Positions 40,197 through 48,434 of a DNA stretch of 64,000 bases are shown here, in pieces. Below the pieces are notes generated by a model, which was given only the letters and a program-made list of their open reading frames with translations, was not told the DNA's origin and ran no database searches. The translations under genes and the position numbers were made by a program. This DNA comes from Sphaerimonospora cavernae. GTDB lineage: Bacteria > Actinomycetota > Actinomycetes > Streptosporangiales > Streptosporangiaceae. The stretch is taken from assembly GCF_042435035.1 (NCBI RefSeq), contig NZ_JBHMQT010000036.1, forward strand, positions 62,001-126,000, in the 5' to 3' direction. Within the stretch, counting starts at the first letter, position 1. Every line of letters starts with the position of its first letter.

Positions 40197-40964
40197 TCAA
40201 TGAAGGAGCGCCGTCTCGAAGACGGCACGCCGTTCCTCCAGGTAGGCGATGTCGGCGCGGTAGAGGCGGTCGTGGCCTTCCTCGATGTGCCGCCGGAACG
40301 CCGCCTCACCCTCGGCCGCCCGGGCGTGCATGAACTCGACCAGGGCGGTGAGCCTGGCGGTGATGGTGTCCACCAGGGCGCTCCGCCCCGCGGCGTCCAA
40401 CCCGTAGCGGTCGCAGAACACCCGGGCGCGGGCGGCCTGTTCCTCGGTGGTACCGAAGCCTGATCCGTTACCCGGAGCCGCCGTCGGCGCCCAGCGGTAG
40501 ACCGCGTAGGCCACATCCCAGAGCCGGGGACCGGGAGCGGCGGTGTCGAAGTCGATGATGCCGACGACCCTGGTGCCGTCCAACACGCAGTTGTACGGAG
40601 CGTAGTCGTTGTGCAGGATCACCTCGGCCGGTGCCGGCGTCGGCATCATCCACCCGCTCTCGTGCCCCGTCACATAGCCAACCGTGGCGTCGTGGTAGGC
40701 GGCGAGCAACTCGGCCGCGCTCTCCAGAACCTCGGAGGAGGCGGCCTCCGCGGTCAGCGGGTACTCGCCCACCTGTCCGGGGATGAAGTCGAGGATCTCC
40801 ATGCCGTCATCGGTGACGCCGTACAGCCGTGGGGCTGCGCCGAAGCCCTGCCGTTCGAGATGGCGTAGCAGGCCGTGCACCGCCGGGCTCCACAGCCCGG
40901 TCGGACGGTGCACGGTCGAGCCGACCCGCCGCACCTCGTTGACCCCGCCCCTCATCACTTCCAC
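40197..40964 (-). CDS. Aminoglycoside phosphotransferase (APH)-family kinase-like protein
   Basis: About 255 residues. The kinase-like core shows the APH Brenner motif VILHNDYAPYNCVLDGTRVVG (HxDxxxxN) in two parts and the metal-binding GIIDFDTAAPGPRLWD (DxD-type). The N-terminal ATP-binding lobe is short (GGVNEVRRVGSTVHRP), as in many small actinobacterial members. ATG at 40955 or GTG at 40964 are both possible starts. Substrate unknown; these proteins are often wrongly called antibiotic-resistance genes, and nothing here shows that role. Confidence 0.82.
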   Translation of the reverse strand: MEVMRGGVNEVRRVGSTVHRPTGLWSPAVHGLLRHLERQGFGAAPRLYGVTDDGMEILDFIPGQVGEYPLTAEAASSEVLESAAELLAAYHDATVGYVTGHESGWMMPTPAPAEVILHNDYAPYNCVLDGTRVVGIIDFDTAAPGPRLWDVAYAVYRWAPTAAPGNGSGFGTTEEQAARARVFCDRYGLDAAGRSALVDTITARLTALVEFMHARAAEGEAAFRRHIEEGHDRLYRADIAYLEERRAVFETALLH

Positions 40965-41070
40965 ACGCTCACACTAGATCCCGTCCCGCGATCACATGCT
41001 CCACCCCCCAGACCCATGATCTTGCGAATACTCGCACGCCGAGCCTTGACTAGGCATTTCACGTTCGTGA

Positions 41071-41286
41071 CCTTGCAGCGGAGAGGCCGCGGCCGACCCG
41101 CTCCTGGCCGTCGTCCTGGTCGGCCTCGGCGTGACGAGCCTGTCCATGTCGGCGCCCAGCATCCCCGCCGTACGGGAATCCCTGGCCCGGCACACGCTCG
41201 AGGAGTGCCGGGCTGCGGCCGGAGCGGCCCTGGAGGCCGGTGATCCGGCCGGGGCGCGACGTTCTGTGCGGAGCGGGTCAGACTAG
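41071..41286 (+). pseudogene. ptsI: C-terminal remnant of ptsI (PTS enzyme I)
   Basis: A plus-strand frame beginning after a TGA at 41070 encodes CSGEAAADPLLAVVLVGLGV followed by TSLSMSAPSIPAVRESLARH and TLEECRAAAGAALEAG, ending at TAG 41286. This is the extreme C-terminus of enzyme I, where CGEAAxDP and LGVxxLSMSAPxIPAVR are conserved. No other part of ptsI precedes it; only about 70 residues remain. The end overlaps the 3' end of the dehydrogenase gene by 9 bases. Confidence 0.75.
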
Positions 41287-42504
41287 CTGATCGAGGGCGA
41301 TCTCGAACGCGGTGCTCGCCACGCCCGTGTGCGCCGGGGAACTCTCATGGCAGCGCCTGAGGGCGGACTCGATCGTAGCCGAGATGTCGCTGAAGATCGC
41401 CTGGTCGGTGATCTCGACGCCGTCCCGCATGAGGAGGGCGAAGGTGCGGGCCATGCCGGAGTTGGCGATGAAGTCCGGTACGACGGCGACGCTCTTGTCG
41501 GCGTGCTCGTACGTCTGCCCGTAGAAGATCTCGGGATCGGCGAACGGCACGTTGGCGCCGCAGGCGATGACCTCGAGCCCCCGCGTCGTCATACGGTCCA
41601 CCTGGTCCCGGGTGACCAGGCGGGAGGCCGCGCAGGGCAGGAAGACCTCGGCGCCGACGTCCCAGATGGCCTCGTCGATCTCGGCGTACGGCGCCAGGCC
41701 GTCGGCGCGCAGCGTGTTGCCGTCCTTGGCGAGGAACAGTTCGCGGATCTCGTCGAAGCCGTACCCTGCCGGGTTGACGATGCCGCCGTCACGATCGATC
41801 ACGCCGACCACCCGCGCCCCCGACTGGGCGGCGTAATAGGCGGCGGCGGAGCCGACGTTGCCCCAGCCCTGCACGATGACCCGCTTACCGGCGATGTCCC
41901 CGCCGTAGACGGCGTAGTAGTGCCGCACCGACTGCGCGACGCCCCACCCGGTGATCAGATCCGCGACCGAGTGGCGGCCGGCCGGATCCGGGGTGAGGCG
42001 CGGGTCCTCCACGACCTTGGCCACGCCCAGCCGGAGCTGTCCGACCCGCCCCACGAGCTCTCGGTCCCTCGCGTCGAAGTGACCCCTGACCACACCCTCC
42101 TGCGGATGCCACAGCCCGAGGCTCTCGGTGATGGGCACGACCTCCTGCATCTCGTCCACGTTGAGGTCGCCGCCGGTGCCGTAGTACGTCTTCAGCAGCG
42201 GAGTGACCGCCGTGTACCAGCGGCGCAGGACGTCGTTCTTGCGGGGATCGCGCGGGTCGAAGTCGATGCCGGACTTGGCGCCGCCGATCCGCGGCCCGGA
42301 CACGGTGAACTTGATCTCCATCGTCTTGGCCAGCGACACGACCTCATTTCGGTCGAGCCCGGGGCGCATCCGGGTCCCGCCGCCCGCGGCGCCGCCCCGC
42401 AGCGAGTTGATCACCACCCATCCCCTGGCGGGCGTCTCAGCATCGTGCCATTCGAAAACGATCTCAGGGGTCTTGTTCTCGAACTGGGTGAGCAGGTGCT
42501 TCAT
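41278..42504 (-). CDS. Glu/Leu/Phe/Val-type amino-acid dehydrogenase
   Basis: 408 residues. The catalytic lysine region is TMEIKFTVSGPRIGGAKSGI (KxxxxxxxxGGAK), the N-terminus has RGWVVINSLRGGAAGGGTRM, and the NAD domain reads GKRVIVQGWGNVGSAAAYYA. The C-terminal segment has ANVPFADPE and PDFIANSGMAR. The size and the GGxGG turn fit NAD-linked Glu/Leu dehydrogenases that deaminate an amino acid to its keto acid. TGCGC-rich inverted motifs lie 55-95 bases upstream of the ATG and may be operator sites. Glutamate versus branched-chain specificity cannot be decided by eye. Confidence 0.88.
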   Translation of the reverse strand: MKHLLTQFENKTPEIVFEWHDAETPARGWVVINSLRGGAAGGGTRMRPGLDRNEVVSLAKTMEIKFTVSGPRIGGAKSGIDFDPRDPRKNDVLRRWYTAVTPLLKTYYGTGGDLNVDEMQEVVPITESLGLWHPQEGVVRGHFDARDRELVGRVGQLRLGVAKVVEDPRLTPDPAGRHSVADLITGWGVAQSVRHYYAVYGGDIAGKRVIVQGWGNVGSAAAYYAAQSGARVVGVIDRDGGIVNPAGYGFDEIRELFLAKDGNTLRADGLAPYAEIDEAIWDVGAEVFLPCAASRLVTRDQVDRMTTRGLEVIACGANVPFADPEIFYGQTYEHADKSVAVVPDFIANSGMARTFALLMRDGVEITDQAIFSDISATIESALRRCHESSPAHTGVASTAFEIALDQLV

Positions 42505-42559
42505 GTGCTGTTCCTGTTTCTCCTGTGCCTGCCCATCCCGAGAGGGGGAGGGACGGGAT

Positions 42560-42600
42560 CTTGCGCATATTGTGATCCGATGCGCGAAGAGCTGCGCAAG
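42560..42600. promoter_or_regulatory. Inverted CTTGCGCA / TGCGCAAG motifs upstream of the dehydrogenase
   Basis: CTTGCGCA at 42560-42567 and its complement at 42593-42600, with a third ATGCGC between them. The 8-bp arms and spacing suggest a dimer-binding operator, for example of an AsnC/Lrp-type regulator, some of which bind TTGCGCAA-like sites. The gene they would control starts at 42504. Confidence 0.4.
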
Positions 42601-42633
42601 AGAACGCTGATCAGCTACACGATGTGCTAGGTT

Positions 42634-42651
42634 TGCCCGACATTTCGGGCA
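42634..42651 (-). terminator. Small hairpin downstream of the SpoIIE phosphatase gene
   Basis: TGCCCGA and its complement around a CATT loop, 37 bases past the stop of the minus-strand phosphatase gene. A 7-bp GC-rich stem without T-run; weak terminator candidate. Confidence 0.4.
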
Positions 42652-42687
42652 TTCTGCTATACATTTCGCCCAGTACGCTCCACGTTC

Positions 42688-43983
42688 TCACGTCGGCGGA
42701 TGGGCGGCCAGCAGCGCGACGTCGTCGTCGAAGGCCCCGCCGGGGTGGGCCAGCAGGGCGTCGCACAGCCGCGCCAGCGGATCGGCAGCGTGGGCGGTGG
42801 CGATGGCGGCGATCTGGTCCATCCCCTGACTCAGGGAGCGATCGCGGTTTTCGACCAGGCCGTCGGTGTACAGCAGCACGGCGGCGCCGTACGGCAGTCG
42901 AGCGTGGTTGTCGGGCCTGGGCAGGTCCGGATCGACGCCCAGCGGGACGCCGGTCTCGGCGTACAGATAGCGGGCCGGTTCGCCCGGGACGGCCAGCAGG
43001 GGCGGCAGGTGCCCGGCGCTGGCCCAGCTCAGGCGTCCGCCGGATCCGGCGGCCGATTCCAGGCGGGCGACGGCGACGGTGGCCATCGGCCCCCCGTACA
43101 TCCGGTCCAGGACCCGGTCCAGGTGGCGCAGGATCCCACTGGGCGACTCCGGCTCGTCGAACGCGATGACCCGGAGCATGTTGCTGATCTGACTCATCAC
43201 GATGGCGGCCCGCACGTCGTGGCCCATGACGTCCCCGATCACCAGGCAGGGCACCCCGTCGGGCAGGCGGAACACGTCGTACCAGTCACCCCCGATGCAC
43301 GGCGCCCTGCTGGAGGGCTGGAACCGGGCCTGCAGTTCCCACCCCTCCAGGTGCGGCATCTCGGGCAGCAGTTGACGCTGAAAGTCCTCGGTGGCCCGGC
43401 ACGTCCGCCGGTAGAGGCGCGCGTTCTCGATCGCCACGCCGGCCGCACTGGCCAGCGCCGTCACCACCTCCTGATCCGCGTCCGTGAACGGGCCGCCCAC
43501 CTTCTCGGCTAGGTACAGGTTCCCGTAGGTCGTCTGACGGACCCGGATCGGCACCCCCAGCAGGGTGGTGATCGCGGGATGCCCTTCGGGGACGCCGGAC
43601 GCACGGGGATGGGCCGGCAGGTCGTCCACGCGCAGTGGCCGGGGATCGCGCACCAGTTCACCCAGCAGTCCGCTGCCGTGGGGCAGTTTCTCACCTCGCG
43701 CGGCGAAATGATCACGACAGAACCCCGAGCTGATCATCGCGGTGAACTGTCCCGTCTCGCTCAGTACGCCCAGGGCGCCGTAGCGGGCGTGCACCAGATC
43801 CCGGGCAGCGTCCACGATCCTGTGCAGGACCGGCTCGAGTTCCAGCTCCGCGCTGATCGCCAGCACCGCGTCGAGCAGTCCCCGCAACATGCCGTACTGG
43901 CGCTCGAGTTGTCGTAACCCGGCCTGGATACGATCCAGATCTCCATCTGGTCGATCGAACAAATGCCCGGCCTGCGATGCCAT
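42688..43983 (-). CDS. GAF and PP2C/SpoIIE-type serine phosphatase
   Basis: 431 residues from ATG 43983 (AAGGAGG upstream). It has a GAF domain (LEPVLHRIVDAARDLVHARY to SAAGVAIENARLYRR, residues about 40-195), then a SpoIIE/RsbU phosphatase (QRQLLPEMPHLEGW, CIGGDWYDVFRLPDG, VIGDVMGHDVRAAIVMSQ, LLYTDGLVENRD, FDDDVALLAAHPP) with the Asp metal ligands in GGDWYD and GDVMGHD. Proteins of this type dephosphorylate anti-anti-sigma factors in stress and development signalling. No anti-sigma partner is adjacent. It is divergent from a pair of CBS genes. Confidence 0.9.
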   Translation of the reverse strand: MASQAGHLFDRPDGDLDRIQAGLRQLERQYGMLRGLLDAVLAISAELELEPVLHRIVDAARDLVHARYGALGVLSETGQFTAMISSGFCRDHFAARGEKLPHGSGLLGELVRDPRPLRVDDLPAHPRASGVPEGHPAITTLLGVPIRVRQTTYGNLYLAEKVGGPFTDADQEVVTALASAAGVAIENARLYRRTCRATEDFQRQLLPEMPHLEGWELQARFQPSSRAPCIGGDWYDVFRLPDGVPCLVIGDVMGHDVRAAIVMSQISNMLRVIAFDEPESPSGILRHLDRVLDRMYGGPMATVAVARLESAAGSGGRLSWASAGHLPPLLAVPGEPARYLYAETGVPLGVDPDLPRPDNHARLPYGAAVLLYTDGLVENRDRSLSQGMDQIAAIATAHAADPLARLCDALLAHPGGAFDDDVALLAAHPPT

Positions 43984-44157
43984 GCGGCCTCCTTCCCCAC
44001 TGATCAGGCCGATGCCGCCCCGCTCAGTGTGATCATGGAGATCACCCCCGTAATCCGCCTTCTGGTCGGGATGTTTCACCTGCCGCTCTGTCGGGAATCC
44101 TGTCCCGTTCAGTTACCCCGAAACTCCACCGGACGCTGAGGTGTGAGGAGGTTCGCG

Positions 44158-44586
44158 ATGTTGGTCCGCGAGGTGATGACGGCGCCGGTGGTGACGGTGC
44201 CACGCACGTGGACGGCGACACAGGCCGTCCGTCTGCTCTGCGAAAAGGACATCACGGCCGCGCCGGTGGTCGACGAGAGCGGCCGGATGATCGGGATCGT
44301 CAGCGAGATGGATCTGCTGCGCGGCGAACTCGAGGCGGACCCCCGGGCCTATCTCCACTTCGCGGCCCCATCGGACGCGCGGCCGACCCTGGAGGTCGAA
44401 GAGGTGATGACCCCGAACGTCAAGACCGTCCGGGAGGACACCGACGTACTGGAACTCGTCGAGCTCCTGGTCACAATGGGGATGAAGAGCGTTCCGGTCG
44501 TGCGGGGCGACGAGCTGGTGGGCATCGTGAGCCGGCGCGACCTGATGGGAATGCTGGCGACAGGAGGGGACGATGCGGATCAGTAA
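44158..44586 (+). CDS. CBS-domain pair protein
   Basis: 142 residues from ATG 44158 (GAGGAGG 6 bases upstream). It has two CBS motifs: LVREVMTAPVVTVPRTWTAT with IGIVSEMDLLRG, and VEEVMTPNVKTVREDTDVLE with VGIVSRRDLMGM. Such stand-alone pairs bind adenosine nucleotides and act as cytosolic energy sensors (HRP1-like). Overlaps the next CBS gene by 14 bases, so the two are co-translated and may form a hetero-pair. Confidence 0.9.
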   Translation: MLVREVMTAPVVTVPRTWTATQAVRLLCEKDITAAPVVDESGRMIGIVSEMDLLRGELEADPRAYLHFAAPSDARPTLEVEEVMTPNVKTVREDTDVLELVELLVTMGMKSVPVVRGDELVGIVSRRDLMGMLATGGDDADQ

Positions 44587-44947
44587 CGTCTACCGTCCGA
44601 TGATCTTCGGATGCCAGGCCGACGAGCGCCTGCCCCAGGTGGCGCGGCGGATGACGGAGAGAAACGTCGGGGCACTTGCCGTACTCGAGGGCGAGCAGGT
44701 CACCGGGGTGATCACCGAGCGCGACCTGGCGGAGGCGATGGCCACCTGCCGGGACCCCGTCACCGTGACGGCCTCCGCGTTCGCCTCGACGGAGCTGCGT
44801 ACGGCGCGGCTCGACGAGGACACCCGCGACGTCGCCCGCCGGATGCTGGAGGCCGGGGTACGGCACATGCCGGTGGACGAGGACGGACGCCTGGTGGGCA
44901 TGGTGTCGATGCGCGACCTGCTCGCCGTGGAGACCTGGGCGTCCTGA
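44573..44947 (+). CDS. CBS-domain pair protein, second of the pair
   Basis: 124 residues (MRISNVYRPMIFGCQADERL). Its two CBS motifs are VARRMTERNVGALAVLEGEQ with ITERDLAEAM and DVARRMLEAGVRHMPVDEDG with VSMRDLLAVE. AGGAGG lies in the 3' end of the upstream CBS gene, which it overlaps by 14 bases. Likely partner of that protein. Its stop is 1 base from the convergent TNT gene. Confidence 0.88.
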   Translation: MRISNVYRPMIFGCQADERLPQVARRMTERNVGALAVLEGEQVTGVITERDLAEAMATCRDPVTVTASAFASTELRTARLDEDTRDVARRMLEAGVRHMPVDEDGRLVGMVSMRDLLAVETWAS

Positions 44948-44948
44948 C

Positions 44949-45731
44949 TCAGGGCAGACGCGCGAGGTAGCCGTTGTCGGCCAGCCAGCCGACCGACACC
45001 TCTCCCTGGTCGTTCGCCGGCGCGCCGGGAATGTACTTGGCGAGCGTGTGCAGTTGCAGTCCCTCACCGGGCTGCTGGAACGCCGGAGCGATCGGGCCCG
45101 CGTCGACCCGGAACGCACGGATCACCTTGTAGGCGTGGTAGCTGCACTTGTGCGCGAGATCACCGCTGAACGTGTTGAGGTTGCTCGGCGGCAGTGCCCG
45201 CTGCGAGTACGGCGTGCCGAGCGGCGAGAGGAACGCCCCCGACTCGCCGCCGAACCGGTCGACCTTGTACCCAACCGGGAGGAGCTTCGTGTACACGATC
45301 GGCTTGGCGTTGCCGAACCCCTCGGGATGTGCGAAGCCGAAATCCGGCGGGTAGTTGTAGAAATCGGTCTGCTCATTGAAATAGCGGTCGAGGAAGTCCG
45401 TCGGCGGCAGACCACCGTAGAGGGTGTAACCCCGCACGATCTCGCCCAGTGGGCCCCTGGTGGGGAGGAGTTCCGGCCCCAGAGACTTGTTTCCCAGCAC
45501 GTACGGCGGACCGCATATGTCCGTCTTGGACTCCCGGTCGCCGGGGGGCGGCGTGGGCTTCCGGTCATTCGCCGCCTTCGACGAGAGCGTCACTTCCTGG
45601 TCGAGTCCGGCCGGGCTCACGCCGGAGGTGTCGTCGTCGGAGGCCAGAGCCAGAGCCGGAGCGGCGGTGAGGGCCGAGGCCGCGAGGGCGAGCGCAGCCA
45701 CCAACGGTGACCGTCGAAAGAAATTGCGCAC
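44949..45731 (-). CDS. Secreted TNT-domain protein (NAD glycohydrolase toxin-like)
   Basis: 260 residues. A Sec signal peptide (MRNFFRRSPLVAALALAASA, cleavage after APALALA) is followed by a linker and a C-terminal TNT domain from about residue 150. That domain reads LPVGYKVDRFGGESGAFLSP, GTPYSQRALPPSNLN, YHAYKVIRAFRVDAGPIAPA, FQQPGEGLQLHT and VSVGWLADNGYLARL. The Arg-Phe-Gly and Gln-Pro-Gly elements match the NAD-hydrolysing tuberculosis necrotizing toxin family. The middle contains CGPPYVLGN and a YTLYGGLPPTDFLDRYF segment typical of secreted TNT proteins. No obvious immunity gene lies beside it. The role could be in competition or in cell-wall-associated NAD turnover. Catalytic competence needs residue-level comparison. 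Confidence 0.82.
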   Translation of the reverse strand: MRNFFRRSPLVAALALAASALTAAPALALASDDDTSGVSPAGLDQEVTLSSKAANDRKPTPPPGDRESKTDICGPPYVLGNKSLGPELLPTRGPLGEIVRGYTLYGGLPPTDFLDRYFNEQTDFYNYPPDFGFAHPEGFGNAKPIVYTKLLPVGYKVDRFGGESGAFLSPLGTPYSQRALPPSNLNTFSGDLAHKCSYHAYKVIRAFRVDAGPIAPAFQQPGEGLQLHTLAKYIPGAPANDQGEVSVGWLADNGYLARLP

Positions 45732-46056
45732 GAATTCTCCCGAAAAGGGCGCACAGGGTGTGCGATCGGACAGGTTCGCATCAATCGATAAATCAGCGGA
45801 GGAAGTTACATGCTGATGATCTGAGATGCGATTGATCCGTGCGTACCCGGCCGACTTTAAAACGCATCACCGGCCATTGTCCAGCGCAGCGAAAATCGCC
45901 CGAAACATAGTCGGAAAGAAAGAGAGAAATGCTGATAACGGAGAGTGGGGAGCGGCTGAATACCGCAATTCGCCCGAAGCGAACCGCCGCCCTGGGCGAT
46001 ATGACGGAAGGCCGGCCCGTTGAGCAACGGCCCGGCCTTCTGGGTCAACACAAACG
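45732..46056. other. Intergenic, no gene seen
   Basis: About 325 bases upstream of the TNT gene and before the tRNA-Val remnant. It is more AT-rich than its surroundings around 45770-45960 and probably contains the TNT gene promoter. An imperfect inverted repeat with AAGGCCGGCCCGTTGAGCAA and CGGCCTTC near 46008-46040 could act as a terminator. Confidence 0.4.
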
Positions 46057-46094
46057 TGGTGAGCGATACTGGGATCGAACCAGCGACCCCTTCG
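46057..46094 (-). repeat. tRNA-Val 3'-end remnant (att-like site of the defence island)
   Basis: 38 bases match the 3' end of the tRNA-Val gene at 53264-53301 with three differences, in the same orientation. They include the T-arm (GGTTCGATCCC on the minus strand), the acceptor strand and CCA. The 5' half of a tRNA is missing: no partner for the acceptor stem is found in the flank. Direct repeats of a tRNA 3' end at the two sides of a gene block are the usual mark of site-specific integration. Confidence 0.7.
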
Positions 46095-46172
46095 GGGCCG
46101 CGGCATCAAGGCCGCACGTCTCCAGCGCGCACGAAGCATGCTGGCAGCAACCGCCAACTGAGCGGTTTGGAG

Positions 46173-48434
46173 CTACGCGAAACGTGCGAGGGTGGTCTGT
46201 TCGGTGAGACGGGTGATCACGTTTCGAGCACCGGGAACGTCGAGCCGCCGGGCGGCAAAAGACAGGGCCAAGAGTTCCTCGCCGATGACTTCGTCGTACT
46301 TGTCGATCCTCTTGTCTGGGATCAGCCGAGCCAGATCGGTCGCTGTGGGCAGGTCGGCTTCGCTCAACTCTCCCAGCAGGTCGGCGGTGGTCTGGGGCGA
46401 TATTCCGGACAGTGTCAGCGCCAGCCCTTGTCGTGCCACGCTGACTCCCCTCGTATGCAGGGCAAGCGCGATCGTCGTCATGATCACGTCCCCGCAGAAC
46501 GGGAAGAGCAGGGTGTCGTTCCCGTAGCCCACGGTCGGGTTGGATCTCAGGCCGAAGCGGCGGTAGGCGGCGCGGCCCTGCTCCAAGAGGTGCTGGGCGG
46601 TCGCATCCAGGTAGATCGGAATGGCGCTTTCCTGGTAGATGCGCCGCATCTCGGTTCGGATCCGGTCGTGCACCTCTGGACCGGCTCCGATGAAGCGTGG
46701 CGGGCGTCCGCCTGACGCTCGCGCGACCTCGACGACCTTCGCCCGCGTGTCGATGGCGAGGACCCGCCAGCGCCGACCCGCGAAGATCAGCAAAGCGCCT
46801 TCGGGGAGTGACTGTTCGATCGGCAGGCTGCCGAGAGTCCGTCCCCCGTTCACAATCCGATATTCGGTGGGAGCCGCGAAGGCGGCGTAGAAGGTGTAAT
46901 GGTTGACGAGCTTCTCCCCCGCGTCACCGTGCAGGAGGAGGCCGTCGGTCTCCTGTCGAATGAGCGTCGCTTTGCCGAGATCGCGCAGCAGAGCAGCGAA
47001 GGTCGCGGCGTCGACCAGCCGAAACGGCCCCTGGGCGCAGAGCGCTCGGTAGGCATCGTTCGGGGTGATGCCGCCATGCTGAGCGATCAACGAGAGAGTC
47101 TGCTGCACCAGGGTGGACAGGTGCAGCGCCTTTCCGTGCGGGGGCTCGTACCAGCGCTGCAGCAGCAGCTCGATCGTCGCGATGGTTTGCACGAGCTGAG
47201 CGCGCAGTTCTTCAGCTGGATGCAGCGTTGCTGACAGCTCAGGCTCGCTGATATAGACCCGCAGGATCGCCGGTCCTCCGCGTCGGCCGGAGCGGCCGAG
47301 GCGCTGGCGCAGGGCGGCGACCCCGGGAGGCGCGCCGACCTGGGCGATCGACGAGACCGATCCGATGTCGATGCCCATTTCCAAGGTGGAGGTGCAGACC
47401 GCGGTGACCGGCCGGGCCCGGTCCTTGAGGCGGGACTCGGCATGCTCACGGATGTCCTTGGAGAGGTTTCCGTGGTGCGGAACGAACTCGCTCGGCACGC
47501 CCGCCTGGTCGCATCGGCGGCTGAGCAGGTCGGTGTACTCCTCCACCGCAGCGCGGGAATTCGCGAAGATCAGGTTGTGGGAGCCGCGCAGCGTCGTGAA
47601 CAGATGATCGGCAATGGCGAACCGGTCCCCTGAGTCCTCCTCGCCCGTCTGCGGCTCCGCTTCCTTATCGCCGGAACCGTCCAGGGTGGGAAGACTGGGC
47701 TGGATATCGACGTAGCCGCGTATCTGCAACTGGAGCTCTTGGCCGTCGGCGTTCGACACGATCACGGCGACCTTGTCCCCGCTGCCGGGCCGAAGGAAGT
47801 CCGCCGCTGCACGCATGTCGCCGAGTGTGGCCGATAGCCCGACCCGCGGAACCCGGCGGCGCGCGGCCAGGTCGAGCCGATGCATGAGGGATTGCAGCTG
47901 TGCCCCGCGCTCGGTTCCCATGAACGAGTGCATCTCGTCGATTACGACGTAGCGCAGAGCACCGACCAGGTCGTGCATCTTCCACCCGCGCAGGACGAAC
48001 ATCGCCTCCAGCGATTCGGGGGTGATCAGGAGAATGCCCCGGGGGCGGTCGACGAGCTTGCTTTTGGCTCCGGCGCCGACGTCACCGTGCCAGCGAGCCA
48101 CCGGGATATCCAGGTGTTCACACAGCTCATCGAGCCTGCCGTACTGGTCATTGATCAACGCTTTGAGCGGGCTGATGTATATCGCGGCGAACCCACCCGT
48201 CTGCGGTGGATCTGCGGTCAGCGCCGAACAGATGGGCAGGAACGCGGCCTCGGTCTTCCCGGAGGCGGTCGCCGCGGCGACGAGCACGTCTGTCTCACCC
48301 GCGAGCACGGGAGCGGCCGCCGCCTCTTGGGCCGCGCGCAACTCCGGCCAGTCCTGCTGCCAGATCCACCGTTGAACCTTGGGGTGGAGCAGTTCGAAGG
48401 CGCTAGAGCCGGAAGGAGGCAAGGTCGCCGTCAC
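46173..48434 (-). CDS. sngC: Lhr-like DEAD/DEAH helicase, Shango SngC-like
   Basis: 753-residue superfamily 2 helicase. Motif I VLVAAATASGKTEAAFLP, motif II YVVIDEMHSFMG (DEMH), motif III GLSATLGDM, motifs V-VI STLEMGIDIGSV and QRLGRSGRRGGP. The C-terminal region resembles the long Lhr-type accessory domains seen in BREX BrxHI. GTG at 48434 lies inside the upstream ATPase gene (32-base overlap). The combination with a BrxD-like ATPase and a TerB protein in one operon is that of the Shango anti-phage system. It is the last gene of the operon and lies next to the att-like repeat. Confidence 0.85.
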   Translation of the reverse strand: MTATLPPSGSSAFELLHPKVQRWIWQQDWPELRAAQEAAAAPVLAGETDVLVAAATASGKTEAAFLPICSALTADPPQTGGFAAIYISPLKALINDQYGRLDELCEHLDIPVARWHGDVGAGAKSKLVDRPRGILLITPESLEAMFVLRGWKMHDLVGALRYVVIDEMHSFMGTERGAQLQSLMHRLDLAARRRVPRVGLSATLGDMRAAADFLRPGSGDKVAVIVSNADGQELQLQIRGYVDIQPSLPTLDGSGDKEAEPQTGEEDSGDRFAIADHLFTTLRGSHNLIFANSRAAVEEYTDLLSRRCDQAGVPSEFVPHHGNLSKDIREHAESRLKDRARPVTAVCTSTLEMGIDIGSVSSIAQVGAPPGVAALRQRLGRSGRRGGPAILRVYISEPELSATLHPAEELRAQLVQTIATIELLLQRWYEPPHGKALHLSTLVQQTLSLIAQHGGITPNDAYRALCAQGPFRLVDAATFAALLRDLGKATLIRQETDGLLLHGDAGEKLVNHYTFYAAFAAPTEYRIVNGGRTLGSLPIEQSLPEGALLIFAGRRWRVLAIDTRAKVVEVARASGGRPPRFIGAGPEVHDRIRTEMRRIYQESAIPIYLDATAQHLLEQGRAAYRRFGLRSNPTVGYGNDTLLFPFCGDVIMTTIALALHTRGVSVARQGLALTLSGISPQTTADLLGELSEADLPTATDLARLIPDKRIDKYDEVIGEELLALSFAARRLDVPGARNVITRLTEQTTLARFA

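Noticed and set aside
40197..40964. An antibiotic-resistance aminoglycoside phosphotransferase
   Set aside because: The fold is APH-like, but such small actinobacterial proteins have varied substrates and nothing in the context points to resistance.
46057..46160. A functional class II-like tRNA at the left edge of the defence island
   Set aside because: T-arm and acceptor 3' strand are present, and a CCCCGAAGGGG stem looks like a variable arm. No matching 5' acceptor strand exists and the anticodon loop has the wrong size.
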